Source: Novosphingobium sp. B1 (GTDB taxonomy: Bacteria > Pseudomonadota > Alphaproteobacteria > Sphingomonadales > Sphingomonadaceae). Taken from it: a stretch of 64,000 nt of DNA. The stretch is taken from contig NZ_FWXL01000006.1 in the NCBI RefSeq assembly GCF_900176395.1, positions 62,001 through 126,000 of the forward strand. Reading direction: 5' to 3'. Below the pieces are notes generated by a model. It saw only the letters and a list, made by a program, of their open reading frames with translations, did not search any database and was not told the DNA's origin. A program made the translations under genes and the position numbers. Below are positions 1 to 8,724 of the stretch, piece after piece; the stretch's first letter is position 1, and each line of letters begins with the position of its first letter.

Positions 1-130
1 AGGCTGCACTATCGACGTCGGCGCGCTTGCGATTGCGGAAGACGACCAGAAACATGAAGACTGCGATAGCGCGATGGCCAGCGCGCCGAAAGGTGGACTT
101 TTCTGCGCATCCCCGGCAAAGGCGTCGCCC
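1..130. other. Window edge upstream of aroC, no supported gene
   Basis: The reading frame of aroC stays open leftward to the window edge, but the chorismate synthase family starts at the internal ATG at 131, so this part is not counted as coding. On the minus strand a short hydrophobic stretch ([11 protein letters not shown]) can be read towards the window edge and could be the start of a leftward membrane protein. It is too short to support. Confidence 0.3.
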
Positions 131-1213
131 ATGAGCCTCAACAGCTTCGGTCACCTCTTCCGTTTCACCACCTGGGGCGAAAGCCACGGGCCCGCGATTG
201 GCGCGGTGGTTGACGGTTGCCCTCCGGGCCTTGCCATCAGCGAGGCGCAGATCCAGCCCTTCCTCGACGCGCGCCGCCCCGGCCAGTCGCGCTTTACCAC
301 GCAAAGGCAGGAGCCCGATCAGGTCCGCATCCTGTCGGGCGTATTCGAAGGCCACGATGGAATCAGGCGGACGACCGGTACGCCGATCAGCCTGATGATC
401 GAGAACGTCGACCAGCGCTCGAAGGACTATGGCGACGTGGCCAAGGCCTATCGCCCCGGCCATGCAGATTATGCCTATGACGCCAAGTACGGGTTTCGCG
501 ACTATCGCGGCGGCGGGCGTTCCTCGGCGCGCGAAACCGCGTCGCGCGTGGCGGCGGGCGCGGTAGCGCGTCTGGTCATCCCCGAGGTGAAGATTCTCGC
601 CTGGGTCAGCGAAATCGGTGGCGACCGGATCGACATGGATCACTTCGATCCCGACGAGATCGGCCGCAATCCGTTCTTCTGCCCGGATTCCTGGGCGGCG
701 GCGCGCTGGGAAAAGCTGGTCGATGATGCGCGCAAATCCGGCTCGTCGCTTGGCGCGGTTGTCGAATGCGTGGCGACAGGCGTTCCCGCGGGCTGGGGCG
801 CGCCGCTCTATGCCAAGCTCGATGCCGAACTTGCCCACGCTATGATGGGGATCAACGCGGTCAAGGGCGTGGAGATCGGCGATGGTTTCGAAGCGGCGCG
901 CAACACCGGTGAAGGCAATGCCGATCCGATGCGGCCGGGGACTGATGCGCCCGAATTTCTGGCCAACCACGCCGGCGGCATCGCTGGCGGCATTTCCACC
1001 GGCCAGCCGGTGACGGTGCGCGTCGCCTTCAAGCCGACCTCGTCCATCCTCACGCCGATGCCGACAATCACCCGTGAGGGCGAGGCCACTGAACTGCTGA
1101 CCAAGGGCCGCCATGACCCTTGCGTCGGAATTCGTGGCGTACCGGTCGTCGAGGCGATGATGGCGCTGGTCCTGGCAGACCAGAAGCTTCTGCATCGCGG
1201 CCAGATTGGCTGA
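131..1213 (+). CDS. aroC: Chorismate synthase
   Basis: Converts 5-enolpyruvylshikimate-3-phosphate to chorismate with reduced FMN, the last shared step of aromatic amino acid, folate and ubiquinone precursor synthesis; cytosolic homotetramer. The 360-residue product starts MSLNSFG at 131, the usual family N-terminus; the frame is open further upstream (ATG at 74), but that would add 19 non-conserved residues. Visible motifs are GESHG at 16-20 with the active-site His, [12 protein letters not shown] near 120-135, KPTSS, and [18 protein letters not shown] near the C-terminus. Length fits the family. It stands alone ahead of a symporter gene. Confidence 0.97.
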   Translation: MSLNSFGHLFRFTTWGESHGPAIGAVVDGCPPGLAISEAQIQPFLDARRPGQSRFTTQRQEPDQVRILSGVFEGHDGIRRTTGTPISLMIENVDQRSKDYGDVAKAYRPGHADYAYDAKYGFRDYRGGGRSSARETASRVAAGAVARLVIPEVKILAWVSEIGGDRIDMDHFDPDEIGRNPFFCPDSWAAARWEKLVDDARKSGSSLGAVVECVATGVPAGWGAPLYAKLDAELAHAMMGINAVKGVEIGDGFEAARNTGEGNADPMRPGTDAPEFLANHAGGIAGGISTGQPVTVRVAFKPTSSILTPMPTITREGEATELLTKGRHDPCVGIRGVPVVEAMMALVLADQKLLHRGQIG

Positions 1214-1301
1214 TAGCAGGGCGTTAAAGCGCGGGGGGCGGTTGAGCCGGAGCTGAAACGCCGTTAGTCTCCCCTGCAACAAAATTGCGGGAGCATGTTT
1301 C

Positions 1302-2621
1302 TTGGCCAAGCGCCTGACCCTCTACATCGTGATCGGCATGGTGCTCGGCATTCTTGTCGGGTACGTTCTCAACACCAGCTATGCTTCAGGGGATGCGACG
1401 CTGGCGCAGATTGCCGATACGCTGAAGCTGCTGCCCGACATCTTCCTGCACCTGATCAAGATGATCATCGCGCCGCTGATCCTGGCGACGCTCGTTACCG
1501 GCATTGCCGGCATGGGCGACAGCGCGGCGCTGGGTCGCATCGGGGGCCGTGCGCTCGCGTGGTTCATCACCGCCAGCCTCCTCTCGATCGGCCTGGGCCT
1601 GCTTCTGGTCAACCTGTTCAAACCTGGCGTCGGCCTGGCCTTCACCTCGACCGGACCTGTGGGTGACCTTGCCACGGCAGACTTCACGCTGCGTCACTTC
1701 GTGCTCGAGATATTCCCCACCAGCGCATTGGATGCGATGGCCAAGAACAACGTGCTGCAGATCCTCGTATTCTCGATCTTTGCCGGCGTTGCGCTCTCTG
1801 CCATTGGCGAGACCGGCGCGCCGATCGTGCGCGGGTGCGAGGCCTTGGCGCACCTGATGCTGCAGATCACCGACTACGTGATGCGCATGGCGCCGCTCGC
1901 GGTGTTCGGGGCTCTGGCTTCGGTGATCGCCACCAAGGGCCTCGGCATCGTCGTGACCTATGGCGTGTTCGTGTCCGAGTTCTATTTCGGCCTGCTGCTG
2001 CTCTGGATCATCCTGCTCGGCCTTGGCGGTATCTTCCTCAAGGGCCGGGTTATCACGCTGGCGCGCTACATCCGCGAGCCACTGCTGCTGGCGTTCTCGA
2101 CCGCGAGTTCGGAAAGCGCGCTGCCCAAGCTGTTCGAGCAACTCGACCGCTTTGGGGTGCCACGCCGCATCTCGGGCTTCGTCCTGCCGCTGGGCTACAG
2201 CTTCAACCTAGATGGTTCGATGATGTACACCAGTTTTGCGACGATGTTCATCGCACAGGCCTACAACATCGAGCTATCTGTGGGGCAGCAGATCGCCATG
2301 CTGCTGACGCTGATGGTAACGTCGAAGGGCATTGCCGGGGTGCCGCGTGCCAGCCTCGTGGTGATTGCGGCGACGCTGACGCAGTTCGGCCTGCCGCTTG
2401 AAGGTATCGCGCTGCTGCTCGGCGTCGACACCTTCCTCGACATGGGACGCACTGCCACCAACGTCGTCGGCAATGCGGTGGCAACTTCGGTCATCACCAA
2501 ATGGGAAGGCATGCTGCAGCCGCCCATGGACCCTGATGCCGAGCCGCCCCATGCACCAGCGCATACCGCAGCCGACGGACGCGCAGGCCTGAACCTCGAT
2601 CCTGCCAACTACGAGCAGTAG
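1302..2621 (+). CDS. Dicarboxylate/amino acid:cation symporter (DAACS family)
   Basis: Inner-membrane secondary transporter of the DctA/GltP/SLC1 family, taking up C4-dicarboxylates or acidic amino acids with Na+ or H+. The 439-residue protein is strongly hydrophobic. It carries the family's C-terminal signatures: a NLDGS variant of NMDGT, the SKGIAGVPRAS re-entrant loop and FLDMGRTATNVVGN, where the Asp and Arg line the substrate site. The start is a TTG at 1302, with a GGGAG Shine-Dalgarno at 1289-1293; the out-of-frame ATG at 1295 is not used. Substrate cannot be fixed from sequence. Its stop is 3 nt from the stop of the convergent lipoprotein gene. Confidence 0.93.
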   Translation: MAKRLTLYIVIGMVLGILVGYVLNTSYASGDATLAQIADTLKLLPDIFLHLIKMIIAPLILATLVTGIAGMGDSAALGRIGGRALAWFITASLLSIGLGLLLVNLFKPGVGLAFTSTGPVGDLATADFTLRHFVLEIFPTSALDAMAKNNVLQILVFSIFAGVALSAIGETGAPIVRGCEALAHLMLQITDYVMRMAPLAVFGALASVIATKGLGIVVTYGVFVSEFYFGLLLLWIILLGLGGIFLKGRVITLARYIREPLLLAFSTASSESALPKLFEQLDRFGVPRRISGFVLPLGYSFNLDGSMMYTSFATMFIAQAYNIELSVGQQIAMLLTLMVTSKGIAGVPRASLVVIAATLTQFGLPLEGIALLLGVDTFLDMGRTATNVVGNAVATSVITKWEGMLQPPMDPDAEPPHAPAHTAADGRAGLNLDPANYEQ

Positions 2622-2624
2622 GCC

Positions 2625-3029
2625 TTACTTCTCCAGTTCGACCGGGGTGAATTCGCCCAACCCGCAGGCGCCCCGGTTGATCGGGCCGGGGCCTCCGGTG
2701 TTGGCGATGACTGTGATGATATCAACGTTGCACAACTGGCTCAGCGACGTGCCATAGGCAAACGCCCGTTCGAAGCCGAGGCTGAAGCAGCGGTTGGGCA
2801 GGGTGTTGCGATACCACTGGTTGCCGTTGGTGCGGAAATCGATGGTCCAGTCATCGCGCACCTGGCTTTCGCGGATGGTCTGGAGCGCAATGCAGTTGAC
2901 CGGCTTGCCCACGATCCTGGCCTTGGGAATGTCGGCGCGATGGCCGTCATTGCCTTGCTTGGCGTCGGCGGTGCAGCCGGCCACGGCGACTGCCAGCCCT
3001 GCGATCAGAAACGGAGTCATGCGCTTCAT
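2625..3029 (-). CDS. Small secreted lipoprotein, four-cysteine family (paralogue of 58607-59029)
   Basis: Function unknown. The 134-residue product has a type II signal peptide ending in the lipobox VAGC (Cys19), so it should be lipid-anchored in the periplasm. The mature part has four cysteines at 46, 81, 100 and 122 and ends CGLGEFTPV. It aligns with the product of 58607-59029 over the last 90 residues (CIxL..., ..W.N.., QLCxVDI, GLGxF.P), so the two are paralogues. The ATG at 3029 lies inside the end of nth (4 nt overlap), suggesting translational coupling. The longer open frame upstream is the nth shadow. Confidence 0.8.
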   Translation of the reverse strand: MKRMTPFLIAGLAVAVAGCTADAKQGNDGHRADIPKARIVGKPVNCIALQTIRESQVRDDWTIDFRTNGNQWYRNTLPNRCFSLGFERAFAYGTSLSQLCNVDIITVIANTGGPGPINRGACGLGEFTPVELEK

Positions 3030-3736
3030 GCCTTGCTCTCCTTCCTTGCCTTGCGACCTGGCTGAGGCTTTGCCTTCTTCGCTTCCGGCGGCTTGGCCCC
3101 TTTCTCCAGAACCTTGCCCTTGAAGCTGCAAAGATCAACCACCCCACAGTGCCAGCACTCCGGCGTCCGCGCCTTGCACACGTAGCGTCCGTGCAGGATC
3201 AGCCAGTGGTGGGCGCCGACGCGGAACGGCTGGGGGACCTTTTTCTCCAACCCCTTCTCAACGGCGAGCGGCGTCTTTCCCTTCGCAAGGCCGGTGCGGT
3301 TGCCGACGCGGAAGATATGCGTGTCGACCGCAAAGGTTTCCGCACCGAACGCGCAGTTCATGACGACGTTGGCCGTCTTGCGGCCGACGCCGGGGAGTGC
3401 GGTGAGGAGATCACGGTCTGCCGGTACCTCGCCGCCGTGTTCACGCACGAGGATTTCGGCCATCGCCATCACGTTCCTGGCCTTGGAATTGAACAGGCCG
3501 ATGGTCTTGATGTGCTGCTTCAGGCCCTCTTCGCCAAGGTCGAGCATGTCGTGCGGCGTCTTGACCATGGCGAACAGCTTGCGCGTTGCCTTGTTGACGC
3601 CGACGTCGGTCGACTGTGCCGAAAGCGTCACTGCCACCAGCAACTGGTAGACGTTACCGTATTCCAGCTCGGTCTCGGGCGAGGGATTGGCCTCGGCGAG
3701 GCGGCGGAAGAATTCGAAGATGTCCGCCGTCTTCAT
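3026..3736 (-). CDS. nth: Endonuclease III (DNA glycosylase/AP lyase)
   Basis: Base-excision repair enzyme removing oxidised pyrimidines and nicking the AP site. The 236-residue protein has the helix-hairpin-helix LPGVGRKTA with catalytic Lys120 and the essential Asp138 in VDTHIFRV, at the same positions as in E. coli Nth. The C-terminal [4Fe-4S] loop has the spacing C-X6-C-X2-C-X5-C (CKARTPECWHCGVVDLC). A Lys/Ala-rich tail extends beyond the cluster. It is transcribed leftward after dapB (16 nt gap) and overlaps the lipoprotein gene start by 4 nt. Confidence 0.97.
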   Translation of the reverse strand: MKTADIFEFFRRLAEANPSPETELEYGNVYQLLVAVTLSAQSTDVGVNKATRKLFAMVKTPHDMLDLGEEGLKQHIKTIGLFNSKARNVMAMAEILVREHGGEVPADRDLLTALPGVGRKTANVVMNCAFGAETFAVDTHIFRVGNRTGLAKGKTPLAVEKGLEKKVPQPFRVGAHHWLILHGRYVCKARTPECWHCGVVDLCSFKGKVLEKGAKPPEAKKAKPQPGRKARKESKA

Positions 3737-3752
3737 GGCAGCGCCCCAATCG

Positions 3753-4481
3753 TTACAAGCCCAGCACTTCAGGCATGGTGTATCGGCCCGGAGCCTTGCC
3801 GATCAGCCACTCTGCCGCCCGGATTGCGCCCTTGGCGAAGATGCCGCGGTTTTCGGCAAGGTGCGAGAAGGTCAGGCGTTCGTTGTCAGCAAGGAAGTGC
3901 ACAGAATGGTCTCCCGCCACCGATCCGCCGCGCAGGGCCGCAAAGCCGATGGTGCCGGCCTTGCGCGCACCGGTGATGCCATCTCGGCCGCGCACGGCTT
4001 CGTCGGCCAGATGCACGCCGCGCCCCTTGGCCGCCGCTTCGCCCAGCAGCAGGGCCGTGCCCGAAGGCGCATCGACCTTCATGCGATGGTGGGTCTCGAC
4101 GATCTCTATGTCCCAGTCCTCGCCAAGGCGCGAAGCAGCTTCCTGCACGAGATGGCTGAGCAAGGTGATGCCCAGTGAGGTGTTTCCGGTCTGCAAGACG
4201 GGTATGCTGACGGCGGCGGAATCGACCAGCCAGTGGTGGCGTTCCTCAAGGCCGGTGGTGCCGATCACGATGGGCACACCCGCATGGATCGCCGCATCGA
4301 GATTGAATTCGAGCGCGCCGGGCGCCGAGAAATCGACCAGCACATCGCTTGCCTGCGCAAGAGCAAGAGGATCGCCGCCCTTGTCGATGCCACCGGCGAA
4401 TTCATGGCCTGCTGCCGTGATTGCTGCCTGCAGCGCATTGCCCATTCGTCCAGCGCTGCCGATGATTCCGATTCTGGTCAT
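3753..4481 (-). CDS. dapB: 4-hydroxy-tetrahydrodipicolinate reductase
   Basis: NAD(P)H-dependent step of the diaminopimelate/lysine pathway, feeding both peptidoglycan and lysine. The 242-residue product begins with the dinucleotide-binding GSAGRMG (8-14). The catalytic ETHHRMK segment has His131/His132 and Lys135 and is followed by PSGT at 139-142, the substrate-binding signature. Start is the ATG at 4481. It heads a leftward group dapB-nth-lipoprotein and is divergent from the sirtuin gene, with about 26 nt between start codons, so their promoters must overlap each other's coding regions. Confidence 0.97.
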   Translation of the reverse strand: MTRIGIIGSAGRMGNALQAAITAAGHEFAGGIDKGGDPLALAQASDVLVDFSAPGALEFNLDAAIHAGVPIVIGTTGLEERHHWLVDSAAVSIPVLQTGNTSLGITLLSHLVQEAASRLGEDWDIEIVETHHRMKVDAPSGTALLLGEAAAKGRGVHLADEAVRGRDGITGARKAGTIGFAALRGGSVAGDHSVHFLADNERLTFSHLAENRGIFAKGAIRAAEWLIGKAPGRYTMPEVLGL

Positions 4482-4507
4482 TGCCTATCCTTCACGTCGC
4501 GTGCTTC

Positions 4508-5230
4508 ATGGTCGCGATGAGCACCCCGCGCAATATCGTCATTCTTACCGGAGCCGGAATTTCCGCCGAAAGCGGCATCGACACTTTTCGCGGCGGTGGG
4601 GGGCTGTGGGAGCAGCATCGCGTCGAGGACGTGGCCACGCCCGAAGCCTTCGCCCGTGATCCCGATCTCGTCCTGCGCTTCTACGACATGCGTCGCGAGG
4701 CGATCCAGACGAAGGCGCCGAACGACGCGCACCATGCTCTCGCCCGCTTGGACCGGGAATGGCCGAAGAAGGCAGGCGGCGAAGTTCTGATCGTCACGCA
4801 GAACGTCGACGACTTGCACGAGCGCGGCGGCGCATTGAACGTCCTGCACATGCATGGCGAACATCTCAACGCATGGTGCACGCATTGTGATCGTCGGCAC
4901 CGTTGGACCGGGCCGCTCGTCGACCGTCCGGGTTGCCCGACTTGCGGCATGGCCGCGTTGCGCCCGGACATCGTATGGTTCGGCGAGGTGCCTTACCGGA
5001 TGGACGAGATCTATCGCGCCGTTTCAGAAGCCGACCTGTTCGTGTCGATCGGCACATCCGGCGCTGTCTATCCAGCTGCGGGGCTTGTCCGGACGGCGCG
5101 GGACCTTGGCGTGCAGACGCTGGAGCTCAATCTTGAACGCAGCAAGGGTTCGGCATGGTTCCACGAAACGCGCCTTGGCCCGGCAAGCGAGATCGTCCCC
5201 GCATGGGTCGAGGAGCTGCTGTCAATTTAA
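4508..5230 (+). CDS. NAD-dependent protein deacylase, sirtuin class III type
   Basis: Removes acyl groups from protein lysines using NAD+. The 240-residue protein shows GAGISAESGI and FRG for NAD binding, TQNVDDLHERGG, catalytic His116 in HMHGE, and a zinc knuckle Cys124/127/143/146. It carries Tyr59 and Arg62 in FYDMRR, the YxxR pair that in E. coli CobB and human SIRT5 binds negatively charged acyl groups, so desuccinylase activity is likely as well as deacetylase. Starts at 4508 or 4517 are both possible; no clear Shine-Dalgarno decides. Confidence 0.93.
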   Translation: MVAMSTPRNIVILTGAGISAESGIDTFRGGGGLWEQHRVEDVATPEAFARDPDLVLRFYDMRREAIQTKAPNDAHHALARLDREWPKKAGGEVLIVTQNVDDLHERGGALNVLHMHGEHLNAWCTHCDRRHRWTGPLVDRPGCPTCGMAALRPDIVWFGEVPYRMDEIYRAVSEADLFVSIGTSGAVYPAAGLVRTARDLGVQTLELNLERSKGSAWFHETRLGPASEIVPAWVEELLSI

Positions 5231-5300
5231 AGTGTTGCTGGCGTGCAAAGGGTGATGTCCCACCTGTAAATGCCGAGCGAATCATGTTACCTACATCAAT

Positions 5301-5705
5301 GTGAGCAGCGTGAGCCCCCATCTCGTCCCCATCGCCGTCAAACCCGATGACATCGACTTCATGGGGCACGTCAACAATGCCTCCTACCTGACCTGGGTGC
5401 AGGACGCGGTGATCGACCATTGGCGCGCGCTTGCACCGGCGGAGGCTGTGGCTGCGCACCTGTGGGTCGCGCTCAAGCACGAGATCACCTACCGCCGCCC
5501 GACCTTCCTCGACGATCCCGTGATTGCCCACGTGATTCTGGAAAAGGTGCAGGGCGCGCGCGCATTCTACGAGACCATCATCAAGCGCGGCGAGGAAGTT
5601 CTGGCCGAGGTCAAGTCCAGCTGGTGCTGCCTCGATGCCGAAACGCTCCGCCCGGCACGTCTGGCGCGCGAACTGGTCGAGAAGTTCCTGCCCTCCGAGA
5701 AGTGA
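5301..5705 (+). CDS. Hotdog-fold acyl-CoA thioesterase (4HBT family)
   Basis: Small 134-residue hotdog protein with the 4HBT signature D-x-x-GHVNNASYL near residues 18-30, where the Asp is catalytic in 4-hydroxybenzoyl-CoA-type thioesterases. The substrate acyl-CoA is not evident. Start is a GTG at 5301; a second GTG follows three codons later. It is co-oriented with the sirtuin gene about 70 nt upstream. The stop at 5703-5705 is followed by another in-frame TGA and then directly by the stop of the convergent small gene. Confidence 0.85.
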   Translation: MSSVSPHLVPIAVKPDDIDFMGHVNNASYLTWVQDAVIDHWRALAPAEAVAAHLWVALKHEITYRRPTFLDDPVIAHVILEKVQGARAFYETIIKRGEEVLAEVKSSWCCLDAETLRPARLARELVEKFLPSEK

Positions 5706-5708
5706 TGA

Positions 5709-5891
5709 TCAGCGCAGCTTGGCGATGGAGAGCCCATCGTTCTTGGCGCGCTGCTTCACCGATTCCTCACTGCGGGTAAGGGCCTTGGCAATGGCTTTGA
5801 GGGCCATGCCCTTCTTGGCCAGCGTGTGCAGCTTCTGGATCTCGTCCGCGGTCCATGCCTGCTTGTGGCGTTCGAAGCGTTCGGCAGCCAT
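5709..5891 (-). CDS. 60-residue Myb/SANT-like helix-turn-helix protein
   Basis: Function unknown. The 60 residues read as one DNA-binding fold: W-T-x-x-E-I followed by KLHTLAKKGMALKAIAKALTRS and SVKQRAK, the tryptophan and helix spacing of a SANT/Myb-like or sigma-region-4-like helix-turn-helix. It begins 3 nt after the ubiG stop, so it is cotranscribed with ubiG. Small stand-alone proteins of this kind occur in sphingomonads. Target and role cannot be read from sequence. Confidence 0.75.
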   Translation of the reverse strand: MAAERFERHKQAWTADEIQKLHTLAKKGMALKAIAKALTRSEESVKQRAKNDGLSIAKLR

Positions 5892-5894
5892 TAG

Positions 5895-6647
5895 TCAGTC
5901 CTTCCGGTTCACGGTGGCGATGTAGTTCAGAGCGAGGTCATCGGACAGGTGCAGTCCGCGCGAAACGCTCCAGGCAATGCCCATCGGGTTGCCCATCCTG
6001 AGGCCTGCGGAATCGAGCAGGTCGTGGAGTTCGACCGGCGTGATGAAATCGTCCCAGTGGTGCGTGCCCCTGGGAACCATGCCGATCGCTTCGGCCCCTT
6101 CCACCAGCAGCAGGCGCGACCGTGCGGTGCGGTTGGGGGTGGAGAGGATCATCAGGCCGCCGGGGGCAAGCGCCGTTTCCAGCGCGGCGATGAACGCGGC
6201 CTTGTCTGCCACATGTTCGATCACTTCCATCGAGGTAACCAGATCGTATCCCGCCAAGCCAAGCTGGCCAACGTCACCGCAGCGGTAATCGATGGCAAGG
6301 TCCGATCCTTGCGCGTGCAGGCTTGCCGCGGCGATGTTTTCCTCAGCGGCGTCCACGCCCGTGACGCTTGCGCCGAGCCGGGCCAGCGGCTCGCACAGCA
6401 GGCCCGCACCGCACCCGACATCGAGCGCCTTGCGCCCCGACAGCGGTCTCGCGGCGCGCGAATCGCCGCCGAAATGCGCGTCGATGGAATCGCGGATGAA
6501 GGCCAGCCGGACCGGGTTGAGCTTGTGCAGCATGGCCGAGGAGCCCTTGGGGTTCCACCAGTCTGCGGCCAGCTTGCCGAAGTGGGCGGCTTCCGATTCC
6601 CTGATGGTGACGGGACTAATGGTGCTGGCAGAGGTTGCATTGCTCAT
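5895..6647 (-). CDS. ubiG: Ubiquinone biosynthesis O-methyltransferase
   Basis: SAM-dependent enzyme that performs both O-methylations of the ubiquinone head group. The 250-residue protein has the UbiG N-terminus (AAHFGKLAADWWNPKG, then LHKLNPVRL), SAM motif I LDVGCGAGLL at 75-84, the acidic GVDAAEENI and post-motif MEVIEHV. Length matches the family. It is divergent from lysC across about 84 nt and precedes the small HTH gene by 3 nt. Confidence 0.96.
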   Translation of the reverse strand: MSNATSASTISPVTIRESEAAHFGKLAADWWNPKGSSAMLHKLNPVRLAFIRDSIDAHFGGDSRAARPLSGRKALDVGCGAGLLCEPLARLGASVTGVDAAEENIAAASLHAQGSDLAIDYRCGDVGQLGLAGYDLVTSMEVIEHVADKAAFIAALETALAPGGLMILSTPNRTARSRLLLVEGAEAIGMVPRGTHHWDDFITPVELHDLLDSAGLRMGNPMGIAWSVSRGLHLSDDLALNYIATVNRKD

Positions 6648-6731
6648 AAGCCGTCCCTAAAGCGCCCGCGCTGCAAGGTCTACCGGCCTTGCGGGCAAGA
6701 TTCTTACGCGCAAGACTTCAGGAGCATGCCC

Positions 6732-7988
6732 TTGGCCCGCATCGTGATGAAATTCGGCGGCACGTCGATGGCCGGAACCGAGCGCATCCGCCGCGTGGCG
6801 CGCATCGTGCAGCGCCAGCAGGCTGCGGGGCACGAGGTTGCGGTGGTCGTCTCGGCCATGGCGGGAGAGACTGACCGCCTCGTCAACTTCTGCCGTGAGG
6901 CAAACCCGCTGTACGATCCGGCCGAATACGACGTGGTCGTGGCGAGCGGCGAGCAGGTGACGTCCGGCCTTCTGGCGATGCACCTGCAGGCACTGGGCTG
7001 CAAGGCGCGCTCGTGGCTCGGCTGGCAGTTGCCGATCCACACCGACGATGCCCATTCCAAGGCACGCATCGAAGGCATCGATTCGGAAGCCGTGCTGGCC
7101 TCGATGGCCTCGGGCGAGATTGCCGTCATCCCCGGTTTCCAAGGCGTGTCCGACAAGGGCCGCGTCACCACGCTGGGGCGTGGGGGATCGGATACCTCGG
7201 CGGTAGCCGTGGCGGCGGCGGTCAAGGCCGATCGCTGCGACATCTACACCGACGTCGACGGGGTCTACACGACCGACCCGCGCATCGTCGCCAAGGCGCG
7301 CAAGCTGAAGAACGTGACGTACGAGGAAATGCTCGAACTGGCCTCGGTCGGATCGAAGGTGCTGCAGACCCGTTCGGTCAGCCTTGCCATGAAGGAGGGT
7401 GTGCGCGTGCAGGTGCTGTCCTCGTTCATCGATGACGATGCGCCCGCTGCCGACACGATTCCGGGAACGATGATTGTCTCTGACGAAGAGCTTGAAGGAT
7501 TGGATATGGAACGCCAGCTGATCACCGGCATCGCTGCCGATAAGAACGAAGCCAAGATCACCCTGACGCGCATTTCCGACCGTCCGGGCGCGGTAGCCGC
7601 GATCTTCGGTCCGCTGGCCGCTGCCAACATCAACGTCGACATGATCATCCAGAACATCGCCAAGGACAAGGGCGAGACCGACGTGACCTTCACGGTTCCG
7701 CTGGCCGACCTCGCCCGCGCCCAAGCGCTGCTGGAAGAGCGCAAGGACACGATCGGCTACTACCGCATGCTGGCCAACAGCAAGGTGGCGAAGATCAGCG
7801 TCGTCGGTGTCGGCATGCGCAGCCATGCAGGCGTAGCCGCCACGATGTTCCGCGCTCTCGCTGATCGCGGCATCAACATCCAGGCGATCACCACCAGCGA
7901 GATCAAGGTCTCGGTGCTGATCGACGAGGACGAGACCGAACTCGCCGTCCGCGTACTGCACACCGCCTACGAGATGGACGCGGAATAA
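6732..7988 (+). CDS. lysC: Aspartate kinase
   Basis: Phosphorylates aspartate, the committed step to lysine, threonine, methionine and diaminopimelate. The 418-residue protein starts MARIVMKFGGTS, with Lys7 of the KFGGTS nucleotide-binding motif, then GRGGSDTSAVA and TDVDGVYTTDPR. Two C-terminal ACT domains (about 265-415) mediate feedback inhibition. The Shine-Dalgarno AGGAG at 6720-6724 is 7 nt from TTG at 6732 but only 1 nt from the in-frame ATG at 6726, so TTG is the better start. A UUCG-capped hairpin follows the stop. Confidence 0.96.
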   Translation: MARIVMKFGGTSMAGTERIRRVARIVQRQQAAGHEVAVVVSAMAGETDRLVNFCREANPLYDPAEYDVVVASGEQVTSGLLAMHLQALGCKARSWLGWQLPIHTDDAHSKARIEGIDSEAVLASMASGEIAVIPGFQGVSDKGRVTTLGRGGSDTSAVAVAAAVKADRCDIYTDVDGVYTTDPRIVAKARKLKNVTYEEMLELASVGSKVLQTRSVSLAMKEGVRVQVLSSFIDDDAPAADTIPGTMIVSDEELEGLDMERQLITGIAADKNEAKITLTRISDRPGAVAAIFGPLAAANINVDMIIQNIAKDKGETDVTFTVPLADLARAQALLEERKDTIGYYRMLANSKVAKISVVGVGMRSHAGVAATMFRALADRGINIQAITTSEIKVSVLIDEDETELAVRVLHTAYEMDAE

Positions 7989-7996
7989 ACCTTCCG

Positions 7997-8016
7997 GGGC
8001 GGGCTTCGGCCCGCCC
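7997..8016 (+). terminator. UUCG-capped hairpin between lysC and the pentapeptide gene
   Basis: Perfect 8-bp stem GGGCGGGC/GCCCGCCC closed by the very stable TTCG tetraloop (8005-8008), placed 8 nt after the lysC stop and touching the stop of the convergent pentapeptide gene. No T-run follows, so it may act as a 3' end stabiliser or a weak terminator. Confidence 0.65.
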
Positions 8017-8690
8017 TATCGGATCAGCAGGCCCCAGCCGGACAGCAGTTGCTCGGCCTGCTCGCGCGAGATGACCGCGCCGCGGAAGACGCGTGCGTCT
8101 TCCAGTTTCAGCCCGCCGAGATCCGCGCCGCGCAGGTCTGCCCCGGCAAACTGCGCGCCATCCAGATTGGCCTCGCGCAACGAGCTCCCTTCCAGCACCG
8201 CGCCACGAAAGTCGGCCTTGGAGAGATCGGCCTGCGCCATGTCGAGCCGCAGGAGCTTTTCCTTGCGGAACGACAGGCCCGGCAGGCGTGCGCCGACCAG
8301 CAGCACTTCCTCGAAGGTGAAGCCCATCCCCTTGGCCATGTGCAGGTCAGCGCCGGTCATGCGCGTGGAGACGAACTTGGCCGAGCCGATGTTTGCGCGG
8401 CGCAGAGAGGCGTTGTTGAGATCGCAGCCCTGAACATGCGCTTCCTCAAGGTCAGCGCCGGTCAGGTTGGCGAAGGGTGCCTTGGTCGAGCGCCAGACGG
8501 TGCGCGCCAGCCTCGTTCCGGAAAGGTCGGTGTGGCGCATCGAGCAGCGCTCGAAGGTCCAGCCGGAAAGGTCGAGCTTCGAAAGGTCCGCCTCGTCGAG
8601 GTCGCAACCCTCGAGATGGAACGGGGCCTTGGACATGAGCCCGGTGATGTCGGCGCGACCGATTGTCTGGCCCGTGAGGATTTCAGTCAT
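8016..8690 (-). CDS. Pentapeptide-repeat protein
   Basis: Almost the whole 224-residue protein is built of A(D/N)LXX pentapeptide repeats (for example ADLSK, ADFRG, ANLDG, ADLRG, ADLGG), which fold as a right-handed quadrilateral beta-helix. No signal peptide or membrane segment is seen, so it is probably cytosolic. Some such proteins mimic DNA and protect gyrase (Qnr, MfpA), but nothing here shows that activity; the function is open. Start is the ATG at 8690. A hairpin with a U-rich flank lies upstream of it on the same strand. Confidence 0.85.
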   Translation of the reverse strand: MTEILTGQTIGRADITGLMSKAPFHLEGCDLDEADLSKLDLSGWTFERCSMRHTDLSGTRLARTVWRSTKAPFANLTGADLEEAHVQGCDLNNASLRRANIGSAKFVSTRMTGADLHMAKGMGFTFEEVLLVGARLPGLSFRKEKLLRLDMAQADLSKADFRGAVLEGSSLREANLDGAQFAGADLRGADLGGLKLEDARVFRGAVISREQAEQLLSGWGLLIR

Positions 8691-8724
8691 GCAGCGCTCT
8701 TAGGGCAAAGCGGCGGCAGCACCA

